From Candidatus Pantoea gossypiicola (GTDB taxonomy: Bacteria; Pseudomonadota; Gammaproteobacteria; Enterobacterales; Enterobacteriaceae), in NCBI RefSeq assembly GCF_008632075.1, contig NZ_VWVM01000023.1, positions 1 through 52,177 on the forward strand: a DNA stretch of 52,177 bases. The letters are read 5' to 3'. Shown piece after piece: positions 8,673 to 17,304 of this stretch. Each line of letters opens with the position of its first letter. Position 1 is the stretch's first letter. The position numbers and the translations under genes were made by a program. A model generated the notes under the pieces. The model saw only the letters and a program-made list of their open reading frames with translations, ran no database searches and was not told the DNA's origin.

Positions 8673-10457
8673 TTATTGACACTCACCACGCAGTTTCCAG
8701 TAAAGCCAGTGATCCAGCGCTTCTTCCTTTAATGGCCTGGAGTAGAAATAGCCCTGAGCCTGATCGCAGCCATATTCTGTCAGGGATGTCACAGCGTCAG
8801 GACACTCAACGCCTTCGGCCACCACCGTATAGTCCAGCTCTTTAAGCATGGCGATGATGCTGCGGGCAATAATGCGTGAAGCCGTATCTGAAGAGAGCTC
8901 ACTAATCAGAGAACGATCCAGCTTGATAACATCCAGCGGCATACGGCGCAGATAGCTGATATTACTGTAGCCTGCACCAAAATCATCAAGTGAAATCGTG
9001 AATCCCCGGTCTCTGAGCATCTCCAGACCGCGTAGGGCGGTGGGGCTTTCAAGAATACGTTCTGTCTCCAGGCATTCGATGCCCAGCAGCGAGGTCGGAA
9101 GCTTGGACTTCAGCATTTTGCTTTCCAGAGCGGAAGCAAATCCCTCGCATGCAAAATCGCGTACGCTGACGTTTATGGTTAACGGCAACTGAATACAGTT
9201 ATTACGCAGTCGTCTGAGACGTTCAACTGCCTGATCGATAATCCAGGCGGTCAGCACCGAGAGCAGATCGGTCTGCTCGGCCAGCGGAATGAAGGCAGCA
9301 GGTGAAAGTTCGCCTCTGCTGGGATGTCGCCAGCGGATGAGTGCTTCCAGGCCCACCGGTTTGCCACTCTGCAGGCAAATCTTGGGCTGATAGACCATAT
9401 AGAGTCCGATGTTATCGCGCAGAGCTGTTTTCAGATCGGTCATCAGCAGGAAATCTTCTGAGCGCTGTGTTTCCGCCTCAATATCATAACGCTGAGAGGG
9501 CAGCCCGCGTCCGACCGCTTCATTCAGCGCGCTGACCGCGCGGCGCAACACTTCCGACGCTGGCATACTGCCAGCAACAAAGCCTGCCTCACCGGTATGA
9601 GGCGTCAGTGCAACTGACAGCCCCTCATCCATGTCTGCACTGATACCCTCCAGGCGACCGGCGACCCAGGCTGCGCTCAGCCGGCTATCAGCACGGGTCA
9701 GAATGGCAAACCGGCCTGTGGCCACAGTGTAGATCATCTCACCCACCGCCGGACGCAGCCGCAGCGGCAGCAGGGTAGCCATATCCTTCAGCAGGCTTTC
9801 AACCGGATTCATTCCCATAGTGCGGGCCAGTTCATAAGCTCGTGACATGTCGATGCAATCAATCAGCACCAGACGGCGTGGCGTGGTATCGCCGGCTACG
9901 GCCAGATATTGCAAATCACGTATCAGGCGCTGGCGGTTAGGCAATCCGGTCACCGGATCGCAAAAACCCGCGGAGTGCCAGGCTTCAAGAAAAGACATGA
10001 CCAGCGTGGAAAGCAGCGTTAATGTCGTCACCTGCTCAACGGTAAACGCATGCGGCTCGGTGTCAGTAACACAGAGCGTGCCCAGAATAATGCCGTCGCG
10101 GGTTTTCAGAGGCACACCGGCATAAAAGCGAATAAAAGGTGAGCCAGTGATCAGCGGATGCGTGACAAAGCGCGCATCGTGATAGGTATCCGGCACGATC
10201 ACTGCGCTGTCGCTGTCTACCACATGACGGCAGAGTGAATCCCCACGCGTTGAGCGTTGCAGATCAAAGTTATGTGATGCCCGCACGGTCTGGAATTCGT
10301 CATCCAGCACCGAGATAAAGCTTCCCGGGATACCCAGGGCCTGACTGGCTAACCGGACAAATTTTCGCAGAACGTCATCGCGACTTTCGTCAGGGTTGCG
10401 CAGTGCCTGCAAAGCACGACTTCGGCGTTCATTGTCGCCGTCTAAATTCTTGAGCAT
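8673..10457 (-). CDS. GAF - degenerate GGDEF - EAL c-di-GMP phosphodiesterase
   Basis: The 594-residue cytoplasmic protein has a GAF domain (about 25-160), a GGDEF domain (about 165-320) and an EAL domain (about 335-585). The GGDEF signature is replaced by ATGRF, so cyclase activity is unlikely and this domain may only bind GTP or signal. The EAL residues look intact: LEALIRW, NVS, DDFGAGYS, IKLDRS and VAEGVE. The expected activity is hydrolysis of c-di-GMP to pGpG, which favours motility over sessile growth. The start has GGAGG ten bases upstream. No transmembrane segment is visible. It is transcribed leftward toward the BLUF gene at 7176 but separated from it by about 300 bp. Confidence 0.92.
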   Translation of the reverse strand: MLKNLDGDNERRSRALQALRNPDESRDDVLRKFVRLASQALGIPGSFISVLDDEFQTVRASHNFDLQRSTRGDSLCRHVVDSDSAVIVPDTYHDARFVTHPLITGSPFIRFYAGVPLKTRDGIILGTLCVTDTEPHAFTVEQVTTLTLLSTLVMSFLEAWHSAGFCDPVTGLPNRQRLIRDLQYLAVAGDTTPRRLVLIDCIDMSRAYELARTMGMNPVESLLKDMATLLPLRLRPAVGEMIYTVATGRFAILTRADSRLSAAWVAGRLEGISADMDEGLSVALTPHTGEAGFVAGSMPASEVLRRAVSALNEAVGRGLPSQRYDIEAETQRSEDFLLMTDLKTALRDNIGLYMVYQPKICLQSGKPVGLEALIRWRHPSRGELSPAAFIPLAEQTDLLSVLTAWIIDQAVERLRRLRNNCIQLPLTINVSVRDFACEGFASALESKMLKSKLPTSLLGIECLETERILESPTALRGLEMLRDRGFTISLDDFGAGYSNISYLRRMPLDVIKLDRSLISELSSDTASRIIARSIIAMLKELDYTVVAEGVECPDAVTSLTEYGCDQAQGYFYSRPLKEEALDHWLYWKLRGECQ

Positions 10458-10967
10458 ATGTGTAACCTCCGCACCGGTTGATTACGGAGCGAAAAAAGAA
10501 AACTGTCCGGAGCGAAATCTGATTCGGGCGGCAGGAAATATAGCGTATTTTTTATTTTCAGCCTGATGATAAGGCAGTATGCGGCGAGTGTCTCTTAATA
10601 TTTTCTTTAACGCATAAAGGCAATATTTACGATTCGAAAATTTAATCGAAGCGGTGCCTGATTATTTAGTTTTTATATTTCTAGCCCGACGCTTCAGCGC
10701 TGTTGAGGTTTATTTCCGGGCAGAAAATCAATAAGCATTCAGGATGGTTACTATTATTTCTAAGTCGGTTTTCAGAGGAAACCGCCCCGATGCCGGAGGC
10801 AGGATCGTTATGCGCAGGCTGCTCTGCGGAATAACCTCTTAAAACACAAAGTAAAAGCCGGGAAGGAACCCGCACCGGCAGAGATGACCTGTCAGCGTGC
10901 GCCCGGCTGATGCAGGCCAGTCCACCACAATGCCGACGTTGACACAGCATTTCTGTCAGCAATCAGC
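10458..10967. other. Intergenic region, no supported gene
   Basis: The region upstream of the GAF-GGDEF-EAL gene is AT-rich at 10540-10680, where its promoter probably lies. The frame at 10681-10962 has no recognisable domain or convincing start and is not called. Confidence 0.5.
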
Positions 10968-11192
10968 TTAACGTTTGATGCCATTCAGAGATTGAGCCGG
11001 GCGACGTGGGGGCGGGTTCTGTTCCAGCCAGTCACGCACCTGTTCGGTTCGTGCGCCGCTTTCACGGATCGCGCGTGTCAGTCTTTCCTGGGTTGTCCTC
11101 AGCTCCTGAGTCCAGTAGGTGATTTGCCACTGTTCACGAATTTCCACATGCGACAGATCGTCGGGTGAGCGACGCTGGATGGGATTTTTCAT
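10968..11192 (-). CDS. DUF3606-like small protein
   Basis: The product is a 74-residue basic cytoplasmic protein. The core VEIREQWQITYWTQEL followed by LTRAIRESG resembles the DUF3606 pattern, a short helix pair with a conserved W-T in the first helix. Its function is unknown; family members often sit among stress or accessory genes. The ATG follows a GGAGG (read leftward) near 11203. It is monocistronic as far as can be seen. Confidence 0.7.
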   Translation of the reverse strand: MKNPIQRRSPDDLSHVEIREQWQITYWTQELRTTQERLTRAIRESGARTEQVRDWLEQNPPPRRPAQSLNGIKR

Positions 11193-11562
11193 TTATTATC
11201 CTCCGCTGGTTTCAATGATGCAGCCTGAACAGGAACCTCAGGCTAAACATCTATCCTGATGAAGAAAGGGGCATTGAGGTAGCGGATTAATCCCTGAATG
11301 CTCCTTAAGTCAAATAACAGGATAATTCCTGGCGGAAGAAATAAAGTATTCTAAGGAAATAGGAAAAGCGCTGTCAGGACGAAATATGCCGCTTCGCTTA
11401 CAGGAAAATTTCGCTTAATTGTTAAGTCTGAAATTTGACATTTAAGCAAAATAGTCAATTATTCTCTGGTCTTTCGCACTGAGCGCTTTCGGGTCGCTTC
11501 GCTTTAATTGCTGGCGAATCGCTGTGCTTTTGCGTTTTTAATCATGTTGAAGGAGTCTTTGT
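11193..11562. other. Intergenic AT-rich region
   Basis: No gene is visible. This is presumably the promoter region shared by the divergent DUF3606-like and HTH genes. Confidence 0.4.
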
Positions 11563-11802
11563 TTGGTTAATCGTCCCCCCAAGCCGCCTGTGATTGTCCA
11601 GAGTAATGTGCGTGAACTTCGACTTGCCGCTGGTCTCTCACAGCAGAGCGCCGCTGAGCGTTTTGACCTTAGCCTGAGAGTCTGGCAAACCAAAGAAGCA
11701 GCAGGTAATCCGACGCTACTCAGCCAGGGTGAATATGAACTGCTGTTATTACTGGCTGGTTGTCATCCCCATTTCGTTCTTGCGCCTCAGAACAAAAAGT
11801 AA
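11563..11802 (+). CDS. Small HTH (XRE-like) protein
   Basis: The product is 79 residues. The segment VRELRLAAGLSQQSAAERF matches the first two helices of XRE/Cro-type helix-turn-helix proteins, and the rest of the domain follows with LSLRVWQTKEA. It is probably a DNA-binding regulator or an antitoxin-like protein, but no toxin gene is adjacent. The start is TTG with AAGGAG seven bases upstream, which decides it. The downstream neighbour is hsp20 at 11976, separated by its own promoter. Confidence 0.7.
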   Translation: MVNRPPKPPVIVQSNVRELRLAAGLSQQSAAERFDLSLRVWQTKEAAGNPTLLSQGEYELLLLLAGCHPHFVLAPQNKK

Positions 11803-11878
11803 CGGCGCTGTTAATATCCTGAAATCTATTCCTGTGATAACAGACCGGACAGTCACGTTAAAAAAATCTATTCAGCCA

Positions 11879-11906
11879 CTTGAAAGCTGATAACCAATCC
11901 CTATTT
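11879..11906 (+). promoter_or_regulatory. Sigma32-type heat-shock promoter of hsp20
   Basis: CTTGAAA, 13-bp spacer, CCCTATTT. The -35 is a perfect match and the -10 is one base off CCCCATTT. It lies about 70 bases upstream of the hsp20 start. Confidence 0.65.
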
Positions 11907-11942
11907 TAACGGTGATCGGGAATATGATACCGGTCAGATGAA

Positions 11943-11966
11943 CTTTTGGATGAACCTGTTCAGGAG
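11943..11966 (+). promoter_or_regulatory. Candidate fourU-like RNA thermometer hiding the hsp20 ribosome-binding site
   Basis: CUUUUGGAUG can pair with UGUUCAGGAG around an AACC loop: ten pairs, several of them G-U. The four U residues lie opposite the AGGAG Shine-Dalgarno (11962-11966), which sits nine bases before the ATG at 11976. A weak stem with SD sequestration is the hallmark of fourU thermometers. The pairing is seen by eye; temperature response is inferred. Confidence 0.5.
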
Positions 11967-11975
11967 ATTATCACC

Positions 11976-12464
11976 ATGTCAGTACAACAGTTTTCTGTTT
12001 TCCCTTCGCTGGCGGATTCTGTCTTTTCAGACCGTTTTAGCCGTATCGATAAATTGTTCAGCCAGCTGACTGGCGACAATCCGGTGACGTCAGTTCCCGC
12101 TTACGATTTGCAGCGGGTTGAGGATAACCGCTATGCGCTGACCGTCAGCGTACCCGGCTGGAAAGAGCATGAGCTGGAAATAGAACTACGTGGCGGACGA
12201 CTTTCCGTAGCAGGTCACCGGGATGATGCATCAGAGGAATCGTCTGGCGAGATCCGGCAGGAGAACAGCAGCTGGATCCATCGCGGCATTTCCCGGCATG
12301 ATTTTCAGATGAGCTTCTCTATTCCGGAGCACATGAAGGTGACCGGTGCCAGTCTGGCGGACGGTTTACTTAGCATTGATTTGATCCAGGAAATACCTGA
12401 GAGCGAGAAACCGCGCCGTATCCCGATTGCAATCGGCGGACCACGAACGCTGGAACATCAGTAA
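11976..12464 (+). CDS. Small heat-shock protein (Hsp20/IbpA family)
   Basis: An ATP-independent holdase that binds unfolding proteins during heat or oxidative stress. The 162-residue product has a short N-terminal arm and an alpha-crystallin domain from about residue 35 to 135 (YALTVSVPGW, LEIELRGGRLSVAG, FSIPEHMKVTGASLADGLL). The C-terminal IPI-type motif is RRIPIAI. The ATG at 11976 with AGGAG nine bases upstream is preferred to the in-frame ATG at 11946, which would start inside the leader hairpin. Its own promoter and terminator make it a single-gene unit. It is divergent in sequence from chromosomal IbpA/IbpB, as plasmid Hsp20 copies often are. Confidence 0.92.
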   Translation: MSVQQFSVFPSLADSVFSDRFSRIDKLFSQLTGDNPVTSVPAYDLQRVEDNRYALTVSVPGWKEHELEIELRGGRLSVAGHRDDASEESSGEIRQENSSWIHRGISRHDFQMSFSIPEHMKVTGASLADGLLSIDLIQEIPESEKPRRIPIAIGGPRTLEHQ

Positions 12465-12473
12465 TGTGAACAG

Positions 12474-12507
12474 GGCGGAAGCGGCTCAGGCTGTTTCCGC
12501 CTTTTTT
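12474..12507 (+). terminator. Terminator of hsp20
   Basis: Stem GGCGGAA / TTCCGCC followed by TTTTTT, starting ten bases after the stop. Confidence 0.8.
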
Positions 12508-12536
12508 AATCGCTGGCAGGAAAAAAACCAACAGCA

Positions 12537-13301
12537 TCAGGCGCTGGCAGACATAGCGCAGACGGGCGTTTGCAAGCCGGTATTTGTTCCGGTCAGCATA
12601 ACGGGGTTACCCGCCTCAAGGCTGGAGAGAAATGCCGCCTTCATCGCAGCACTGATGCCATCGCCACACCACATCAGATGATGCTCAAAGTGGCGATGCG
12701 CCACGGCAGGGACACCGCATGTGGTCGCGGCGACTTCAACCCGAAAGCCCTGTCCGTTGAGCCGTATCGCTTCCATCCAGATCTCGGTTTCATCCGTCAC
12801 GCTGACCGCTTCAAGAAATAGCGGTACGGTGCTGCGTCGCTGTGCGGCCAGCGACAGGCGATCCCACTGGTCGAGCACGGCATTATGAAAACGCTGCTGA
12901 CGCTCTGCTGCTCCTTCACTGCGGTCAGAACGCAGCCAGAGGTTGAGCGGCCGCAGATAGCGATTAACATAATCATCGCCACAGTAGTCGGTATTCATCA
13001 TCTGCAGTTCACGTTCAATATCTGCGTCCGGATTATTCGCCAGCAGTTGCAACATATCCTCTTCCCGGCAGGCCCAGCCGCCGGGCAGCGTGATGTTGGG
13101 CCAGTTAAGGGCAGCATGGATATCAAACAGCGTATGGCCTCCCGATGTCATTTCACGAACGCAGAGCGCGCGCGTGAGCTGCTGATCTGAGTAGCCAGCA
13201 GGGCCAGGCGGTGTGATCAGCCCGGCACGACGCCAGCGACGCAGGGTTTCAGGAAGAACACCGACGAGAGCACATACGGTATCGGTAGAGTGCTGAGGCA
13301 T
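12537..13301 (-). CDS. MerR-family regulator, BluR (YcgE)-like
   Basis: The 254-residue protein opens with a MerR winged helix-turn-helix (about residues 8-75; PETLRRWRRAGLITPPG, LTRALCVREM). The C-terminal region resembles the cobalamin-type fold of BluR/MlrA (DYVNRYLRPLNLWL, LFLEAV, WMEAIRLNGQGFRVEVAATTC). In E. coli, BluR is a repressor released by the blue-light sensor BluF. Here the gene lies between two BLUF-EAL genes, which supports the same partnership. The dimerisation helix of a classical small-molecule MerR is replaced by this larger domain. Target promoters are not identified. Confidence 0.72.
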   Translation of the reverse strand: MPQHSTDTVCALVGVLPETLRRWRRAGLITPPGPAGYSDQQLTRALCVREMTSGGHTLFDIHAALNWPNITLPGGWACREEDMLQLLANNPDADIERELQMMNTDYCGDDYVNRYLRPLNLWLRSDRSEGAAERQQRFHNAVLDQWDRLSLAAQRRSTVPLFLEAVSVTDETEIWMEAIRLNGQGFRVEVAATTCGVPAVAHRHFEHHLMWCGDGISAAMKAAFLSSLEAGNPVMLTGTNTGLQTPVCAMSASA

Positions 13302-13501
13302 AGTTGATATCCGGAAAGATTAGCAATTTCATGATGGCGAAGATGGTGGCAGTATGCGCGCCAGGAATAAATAAAGAAACAATCATTTCCATAATCTCTC
13401 CCTGTGACAGGTGCAGAGATGTCAGAGAGTAAATGAACAGACGGAGATGAGAGCCGACAGGCCGGTGCCGGGCGCAGAGACGCCCGGCGATTATGAACGC
13501 T

Positions 13502-13711
13502 TTACCAGTGGTACTTGTTAGAATCTTCCCACTCTTTCACTTCTTTTTCAGCACGGTCTTTCTCGTAGCCGTAGCGTTCCTGAATTTTTCCGACCAGCTG
13601 ATCGCGCTTCCCTTCTACAACGGTCATATCATCATCCGTAAGATCACCCCATTTTTCCTTGACCTTACCTTTGAACTGCTTCCAGTTGCCGCCAATGCGA
13701 TCTTCGTTCAT
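13502..13711 (-). CDS. yjbJ: CsbD-family stress protein YjbJ
   Basis: The 69-residue product is nearly the E. coli YjbJ sequence (GGNWKQFKGKVKEKWG, LTDDDMTVVEGKRDQLVG, IQERYGY). It belongs to the CsbD family of small hydrophilic proteins, abundant under general stress and of unknown biochemical role. The ATG at 13711 has GGGAGA upstream, read leftward. A longer frame to 13798 is not needed to explain it. Confidence 0.93.
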   Translation of the reverse strand: MNEDRIGGNWKQFKGKVKEKWGDLTDDDMTVVEGKRDQLVGKIQERYGYEKDRAEKEVKEWEDSNKYHW

Positions 13712-13884
13712 GGTGATTCTCCCAATTCCGGTTGTTATCCAGGGACCTGATGTATATCTGTCTTGCCAGAAGGCTGTCAGATGGATCAAGCATGGCACAG
13801 CTTTTGCCTTTTGCAGCGAAGCGGTGTGAGCCGCTTCAAACTATGAGCAAAAGCGCAGGCAGGGGGAGTATATTGTCGGGAGAA

Positions 13885-15099
13885 TCATGGGCGACGTGCA
13901 GGCCAGCTCACGGCAGGCAGGGCATTAAGGGCAGGGCGGGCAAACAGAAAGCCCTGGTAATAGCGGACCCCGGCCCCTTCCAGCCAGAGCCACTCTTCAA
14001 TTTTCTCGACGCCTTCCGCAATGACCGTGATTTCCAGCACCTGGCAGCACTTAAGGATGGCCAGCACAATCGCCTGACGTGGGCCACTGCGGTGAATATC
14101 GATGATCAGCTTGCGATCGATCTTAACTTTGTCGGGCTGGAAATCGGCCAGCAGCGACAGGCCTGCGAAACCGGCACCGAAATCATCAAGGGCCAGGCTG
14201 ATTCCGGCTGCTTTCAGCTGCCGCACAGCAAACTGAAAGGCATCGAAGCGGGAGATGACCTCATCTTCAGTCACCTCAACTACCACCTGCTCAGGGCGCA
14301 ATCCCTGTTGCCTGATTTGCTGAATGAGATGTTCAACCGCATCGTCGATCATTACCAGTGACATGGGCAGCAGGTTGACGGAAAGGGTCTGCTCCCGCAG
14401 GCCGAGATGTCTGGCCAGCTGAAACGCATAGATTTTGGAATGGAGATCCGCCTGATAACGCTCGCCTTCCGGCAGCTGTGAAAAGTAGTCGGCGGGTGGT
14501 GCGCCCTGAAGACCGCGTATCAGGGCTTCGCAGGAGACAATCCGGCGATTCGCTGCGTCTACGATAGGCTGAAGCGCAAATTCACAGCGCTGATCCGCTG
14601 CAGGCTGCAGGGGTGGCACGGCACTGACGGTAAGGGGCGTAGTCAGTGTCCACTCGCTGGCAGGGGCAATTCCGATAAACGTCTCTTTGTCCCTGCCTTC
14701 GACAAAAGAACGCAGGAACTTCACTACCCGGTCATGTCTGATTCGTTCATCAGTCAGGGTGACCCGTTTAAGCAGGGCTTCCACGACGGTATGTTTCTGA
14801 TAGTCACGTAAATCAAATAAGGCCATACCGGCCTGACCAAAGCGACGTGCAGGGGCGTAATCTCGCATCAGTTCAATCAGATTAAAATGCCGATCATCCT
14901 GACTGATACGCTGGAAAACCGTGTGAACGTTCTCGACGCTCCCTTCAAGCACCTGAAAAAAGTGCTGCCCGTCATAGAGCAGTATCCCGGTGACTTCAGC
15001 TTTAGCGTTTTTGATACTGGCGCGCTCCACCAGCGCTTTGAGCTTCTCTGGCGAGACCGAACCCGCAAGCTGGCTACGGTAAATCAGGGTAGAGAGCAT
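13885..15099 (-). CDS. BLUF-EAL light-regulated c-di-GMP phosphodiesterase (BlrP1-like)
   Basis: Residues 1-95 form a BLUF flavin photosensor with Tyr7, Asn31 and Gln49. The EAL domain (about 165-400) keeps the catalytic set: CEALIRG, SVNLLP, VEVTEDEV, LDDFGAGF, KIDR and IAEGVEK. Length and layout match Klebsiella BlrP1, which hydrolyses c-di-GMP faster in blue light. This copy is likely enzymatically active, in contrast to the paralogue at 7176. The ATG at 15099 gives the canonical MLSTLIYRS start; a GTG at 15111 is possible, and neither has a strong ribosome-binding site. The BluR-like gene lies about 580 bp further left. Confidence 0.92.
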   Translation of the reverse strand: MLSTLIYRSQLAGSVSPEKLKALVERASIKNAKAEVTGILLYDGQHFFQVLEGSVENVHTVFQRISQDDRHFNLIELMRDYAPARRFGQAGMALFDLRDYQKHTVVEALLKRVTLTDERIRHDRVVKFLRSFVEGRDKETFIGIAPASEWTLTTPLTVSAVPPLQPAADQRCEFALQPIVDAANRRIVSCEALIRGLQGAPPADYFSQLPEGERYQADLHSKIYAFQLARHLGLREQTLSVNLLPMSLVMIDDAVEHLIQQIRQQGLRPEQVVVEVTEDEVISRFDAFQFAVRQLKAAGISLALDDFGAGFAGLSLLADFQPDKVKIDRKLIIDIHRSGPRQAIVLAILKCCQVLEITVIAEGVEKIEEWLWLEGAGVRYYQGFLFARPALNALPAVSWPARRP

Positions 15100-15292
15100 A
15101 AGCAGACTCACATGGCAGGAAGTTACTGATTAACCATACCACAGAAATATTGATGGTTAAGGGCATAACTGCGGCCAATATAACGTTCTGCTTGCGGCAT
15201 CAAACCGGACATAGGGCAGGGCAACACATCAGGAATTAAGCGCACGCATGTCCAATGGCATTTCAATAATAAACCGGCGAATAAACAGAGAT

Positions 15293-15321
15293 AAAAGAAA
15301 AGCCCCCGCAAAAGCGGGGGC
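15293..15321 (-). terminator. Leftward terminator without an obvious gene
   Basis: A perfect stem GCCCCCGC / GCGGGGGC with a 4-base loop is followed leftward by TTTTCTTTT. It could end a transcript from the gene-less 15322-15660 interval or protect the BLUF promoter from read-through. Confidence 0.7.
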
Positions 15322-15659
15322 GAAGAGAGGATATAGCCTATTATTATAACGTAACGACATCCCTGGTGAGGCGTCGATCATTCGGTTTGTGCCTGATTAT
15401 TGCGCGCTTTTTGTTCTCCTTACCATGTTGAACTGGCGGAATTATTAAGCGGATAAAATCAGTTTCTCTGCTATTTCAGAAAATTGTCCTGATATTCAAT
15501 CAACTGGTTTAGTCTTTTGATAACATCAGCGCAATCATTGAATTATCAGGTTACAAATTCCCCTTTTTCCAGTCACATTCTTAACGTCTTCAGCAGGTTT
15601 AACCGGTACGCGTAGACATTATCGTTCTGCAGAGTTAACTCCGGTCGACATCTGCGATA

Positions 15660-15793
15660 TCTGAAAAAGTGCCCCCTTTTTGTAGGGGGCAAGGGTAGGA
15701 GTCAGATCACTCTGAAACAGAAGTGGATTTCGTTGCAGAGCCATTTAAAGATAGGGCAAAACCGCTGTTATTTCCGCTGCGGTTAACTTTTTT
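15660..15793 (-). ncRNA. Candidate small RNA
   Basis: A leftward promoter at 15828-15800 and a strong leftward terminator at 15691-15664 (TGCCCCCT / AGGGGGCA, then CTTTTT) bound about 130 nt with no open reading frame. Inside it, AACCGC / GCGGTT forms a further hairpin around 15760-15785. The arrangement is that of an enterobacterial sRNA, but expression and targets are unknown. Confidence 0.4.
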
Positions 15794-15799
15794 TTTAGT

Positions 15800-15828
15800 T
15801 AGATATCAAACAATTAAAATGCCTGCAA
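15800..15828 (-). promoter_or_regulatory. Promoter of the candidate small RNA
   Basis: Leftward -35 TTGCAG (15828-15823), 17-bp spacer, -10 TATCTA (15805-15800). Confidence 0.4.
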
Positions 15829-16045
15829 TATAAAATAATGAGCAGGATCAGTCAGTTAATTGGATATGAAAACGATTACTAAGATTAGGATTAAAGTCCT
15901 GATCTGCCTGCGGCTACGGCTATTAATGGCCATAATTCAGGCAGCGTACAGCAGGTGAATGCAGACTTGACCACCTGACAGATTAATTATACTGTTCATG
16001 CATACAGCATTATTTTCAAACAAAAGCCGTTGTGGAGTCAATGCG

Positions 16046-16279
16046 ATGTCACAGGATGATGAGATCTGGCATGCGTTCAGAGAGGCGATAAGACAGGATG
16101 ATACCGGTCAGTTTACTGTCAGTACCCGGGATTTTGTGGCGGAGCTGCAACAGCGCAACGCACCTCATACACTGCGAGCCGCAAATACCTGGATAGAGAT
16201 GCATATTACGACCTTCAGTGATATCTCAGTTGAGCCTGGAGAGTGTCGCCTGTTTCAGATGCCTGCGGCGCACGATTAA
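16046..16279 (+). CDS. Small protein of unknown function
   Basis: The product is 77 residues, acidic, with no signal peptide or membrane segment. It contains RDFVAELQQRNAPHTLRAA followed by NTWIEMH and a C-terminal FSDISVEPGECRLFQ strand pair. The shape, a helical half then a short beta end, recalls small phage and plasmid proteins, but I cannot name a family. The ATG at 16046 has TGGAG eight bases upstream and is preferred to the in-frame ATG at 15998. It stands alone between two gene-poor gaps. Confidence 0.65.
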   Translation: MSQDDEIWHAFREAIRQDDTGQFTVSTRDFVAELQQRNAPHTLRAANTWIEMHITTFSDISVEPGECRLFQMPAAHD

Positions 16280-16359
16280 TACGCACCGCAGAACCGAAAA
16301 AAACACTTCAGTGCAGGCATTTCAGCCACTCTGCTCTGGCAGATGCTGACTGAATGGCT

Positions 16360-16689
16360 TCAGAGCCTGGACGAATGACGCCCCATATCCGAACGATCGT
16401 GATAGTTAGGATTAGCGGGATAGCTCTTCTCGCAGGCCATGCGTGCCAGGTTGAGTGCAACTTTGCGCTTTTTAAGCTTTAACTTTGGCAGCCACTCTTT
16501 GAACTGCGCCGTCAGCGACGCTGCCTGCTGTTCGGTTGTGACGCGACAAATGAACAGCTTGCTCTTCGTCTGGCGGCTGACATCAATGGCATAGATCTCA
16601 AAGCCAGCACTGCACTCTTCATATTCAACATCCGTAAAATGCATGTGTGGCCAAAGACCGGTTCTGGTTTCAAATGTGGCTAAATCCAT
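16360..16689 (-). CDS. Hypothetical protein, 109 residues
   Basis: I do not recognise a family. The N-terminal half looks like mixed alpha/beta (TDVEYEECSAGFEIYAIDV, KLFICRVTTEQQAASL). The C-terminal half is basic (LPKLKLKKRKVALNLARMA). No signal peptide or membrane segment is seen. A weak ribosome-binding site (AAGGTAG) precedes the ATG. It is convergent with the small gene at 16046. Confidence 0.55.
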   Translation of the reverse strand: MDLATFETRTGLWPHMHFTDVEYEECSAGFEIYAIDVSRQTKSKLFICRVTTEQQAASLTAQFKEWLPKLKLKKRKVALNLARMACEKSYPANPNYHDRSDMGRHSSRL

Positions 16690-17225
16690 GAGAACTACCT
16701 TTTTATTGTAAGCGTTATTGCTGCGCGACAGACTTAAGCCTGGTCGGGCCAGTGAGCATAGACCAGAATCAGCATTCCGCCAGTGAATTCCCTGATTTAA
16801 TCTGGCCCTGACACAAATCGTTAAAATCTCAGAGATGTATCGCCAGTATTCATCCGGCTTCGTTTACACGTATCAGTAAATCTGATGATATGCCCGCATT
16901 TCAAATGTTCATTCCCGGTAGCGCCTGCTATTCGCAGCACTGACGTTGCAGGATCTGTTGCCCTCTCTCATGGTGATAACGTGCTTCTTAATAACAATTA
17001 TCGTCAACAATCCTGTTGAATTAGCAGGCTAATCATCAGATCCATACCAACAGCAGCGGAAGCCCGATCCTGGCCATCGGGTTGTGTAAACATCGTGTAA
17101 GCAGGCTGGCAGATTTTTCGTCGGGATGCGTTGTTAAAGGGGATCACTAACTGAGAACATCGTGAGGTAGTTCACTCTGTTACAGACTCAAGGAAAAAAA
17201 TAAAAATATATCCTCTACGATTGAT
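16690..17225. other. Intergenic region ahead of the first chemoreceptor
   Basis: About 530 bp with no supported gene. It ends at the sigma28-type promoter. Confidence 0.4.
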
Positions 17226-17252
17226 TAAAGCCCTGCAGATGAAAGCCGATAA
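17226..17252 (+). promoter_or_regulatory. Sigma28 (FliA) flagellar promoter
   Basis: TAAAGCCC, 11-bp spacer, GCCGATAA. The -10 matches the FliA consensus at all 8 positions and the -35 at 5 of 8. It lies 53 bases ahead of the chemoreceptor ATG, which also rules out the longer start at 17221. Confidence 0.75.
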
Positions 17253-17304
17253 AAATAATCCAGTTAAAACCAGGTTCACAATTATTTCTCTCCAGGGGAC
17301 GTTT

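Noticed and set aside
10681..10962. 93-residue minus-strand frame
   Set aside because: No start signal, odd composition and no recognisable domain; it probably covers regulatory DNA.
15123..15311. 62-residue minus-strand frame
   Set aside because: It begins inside a strong terminator hairpin and covers the BLUF-EAL upstream region.
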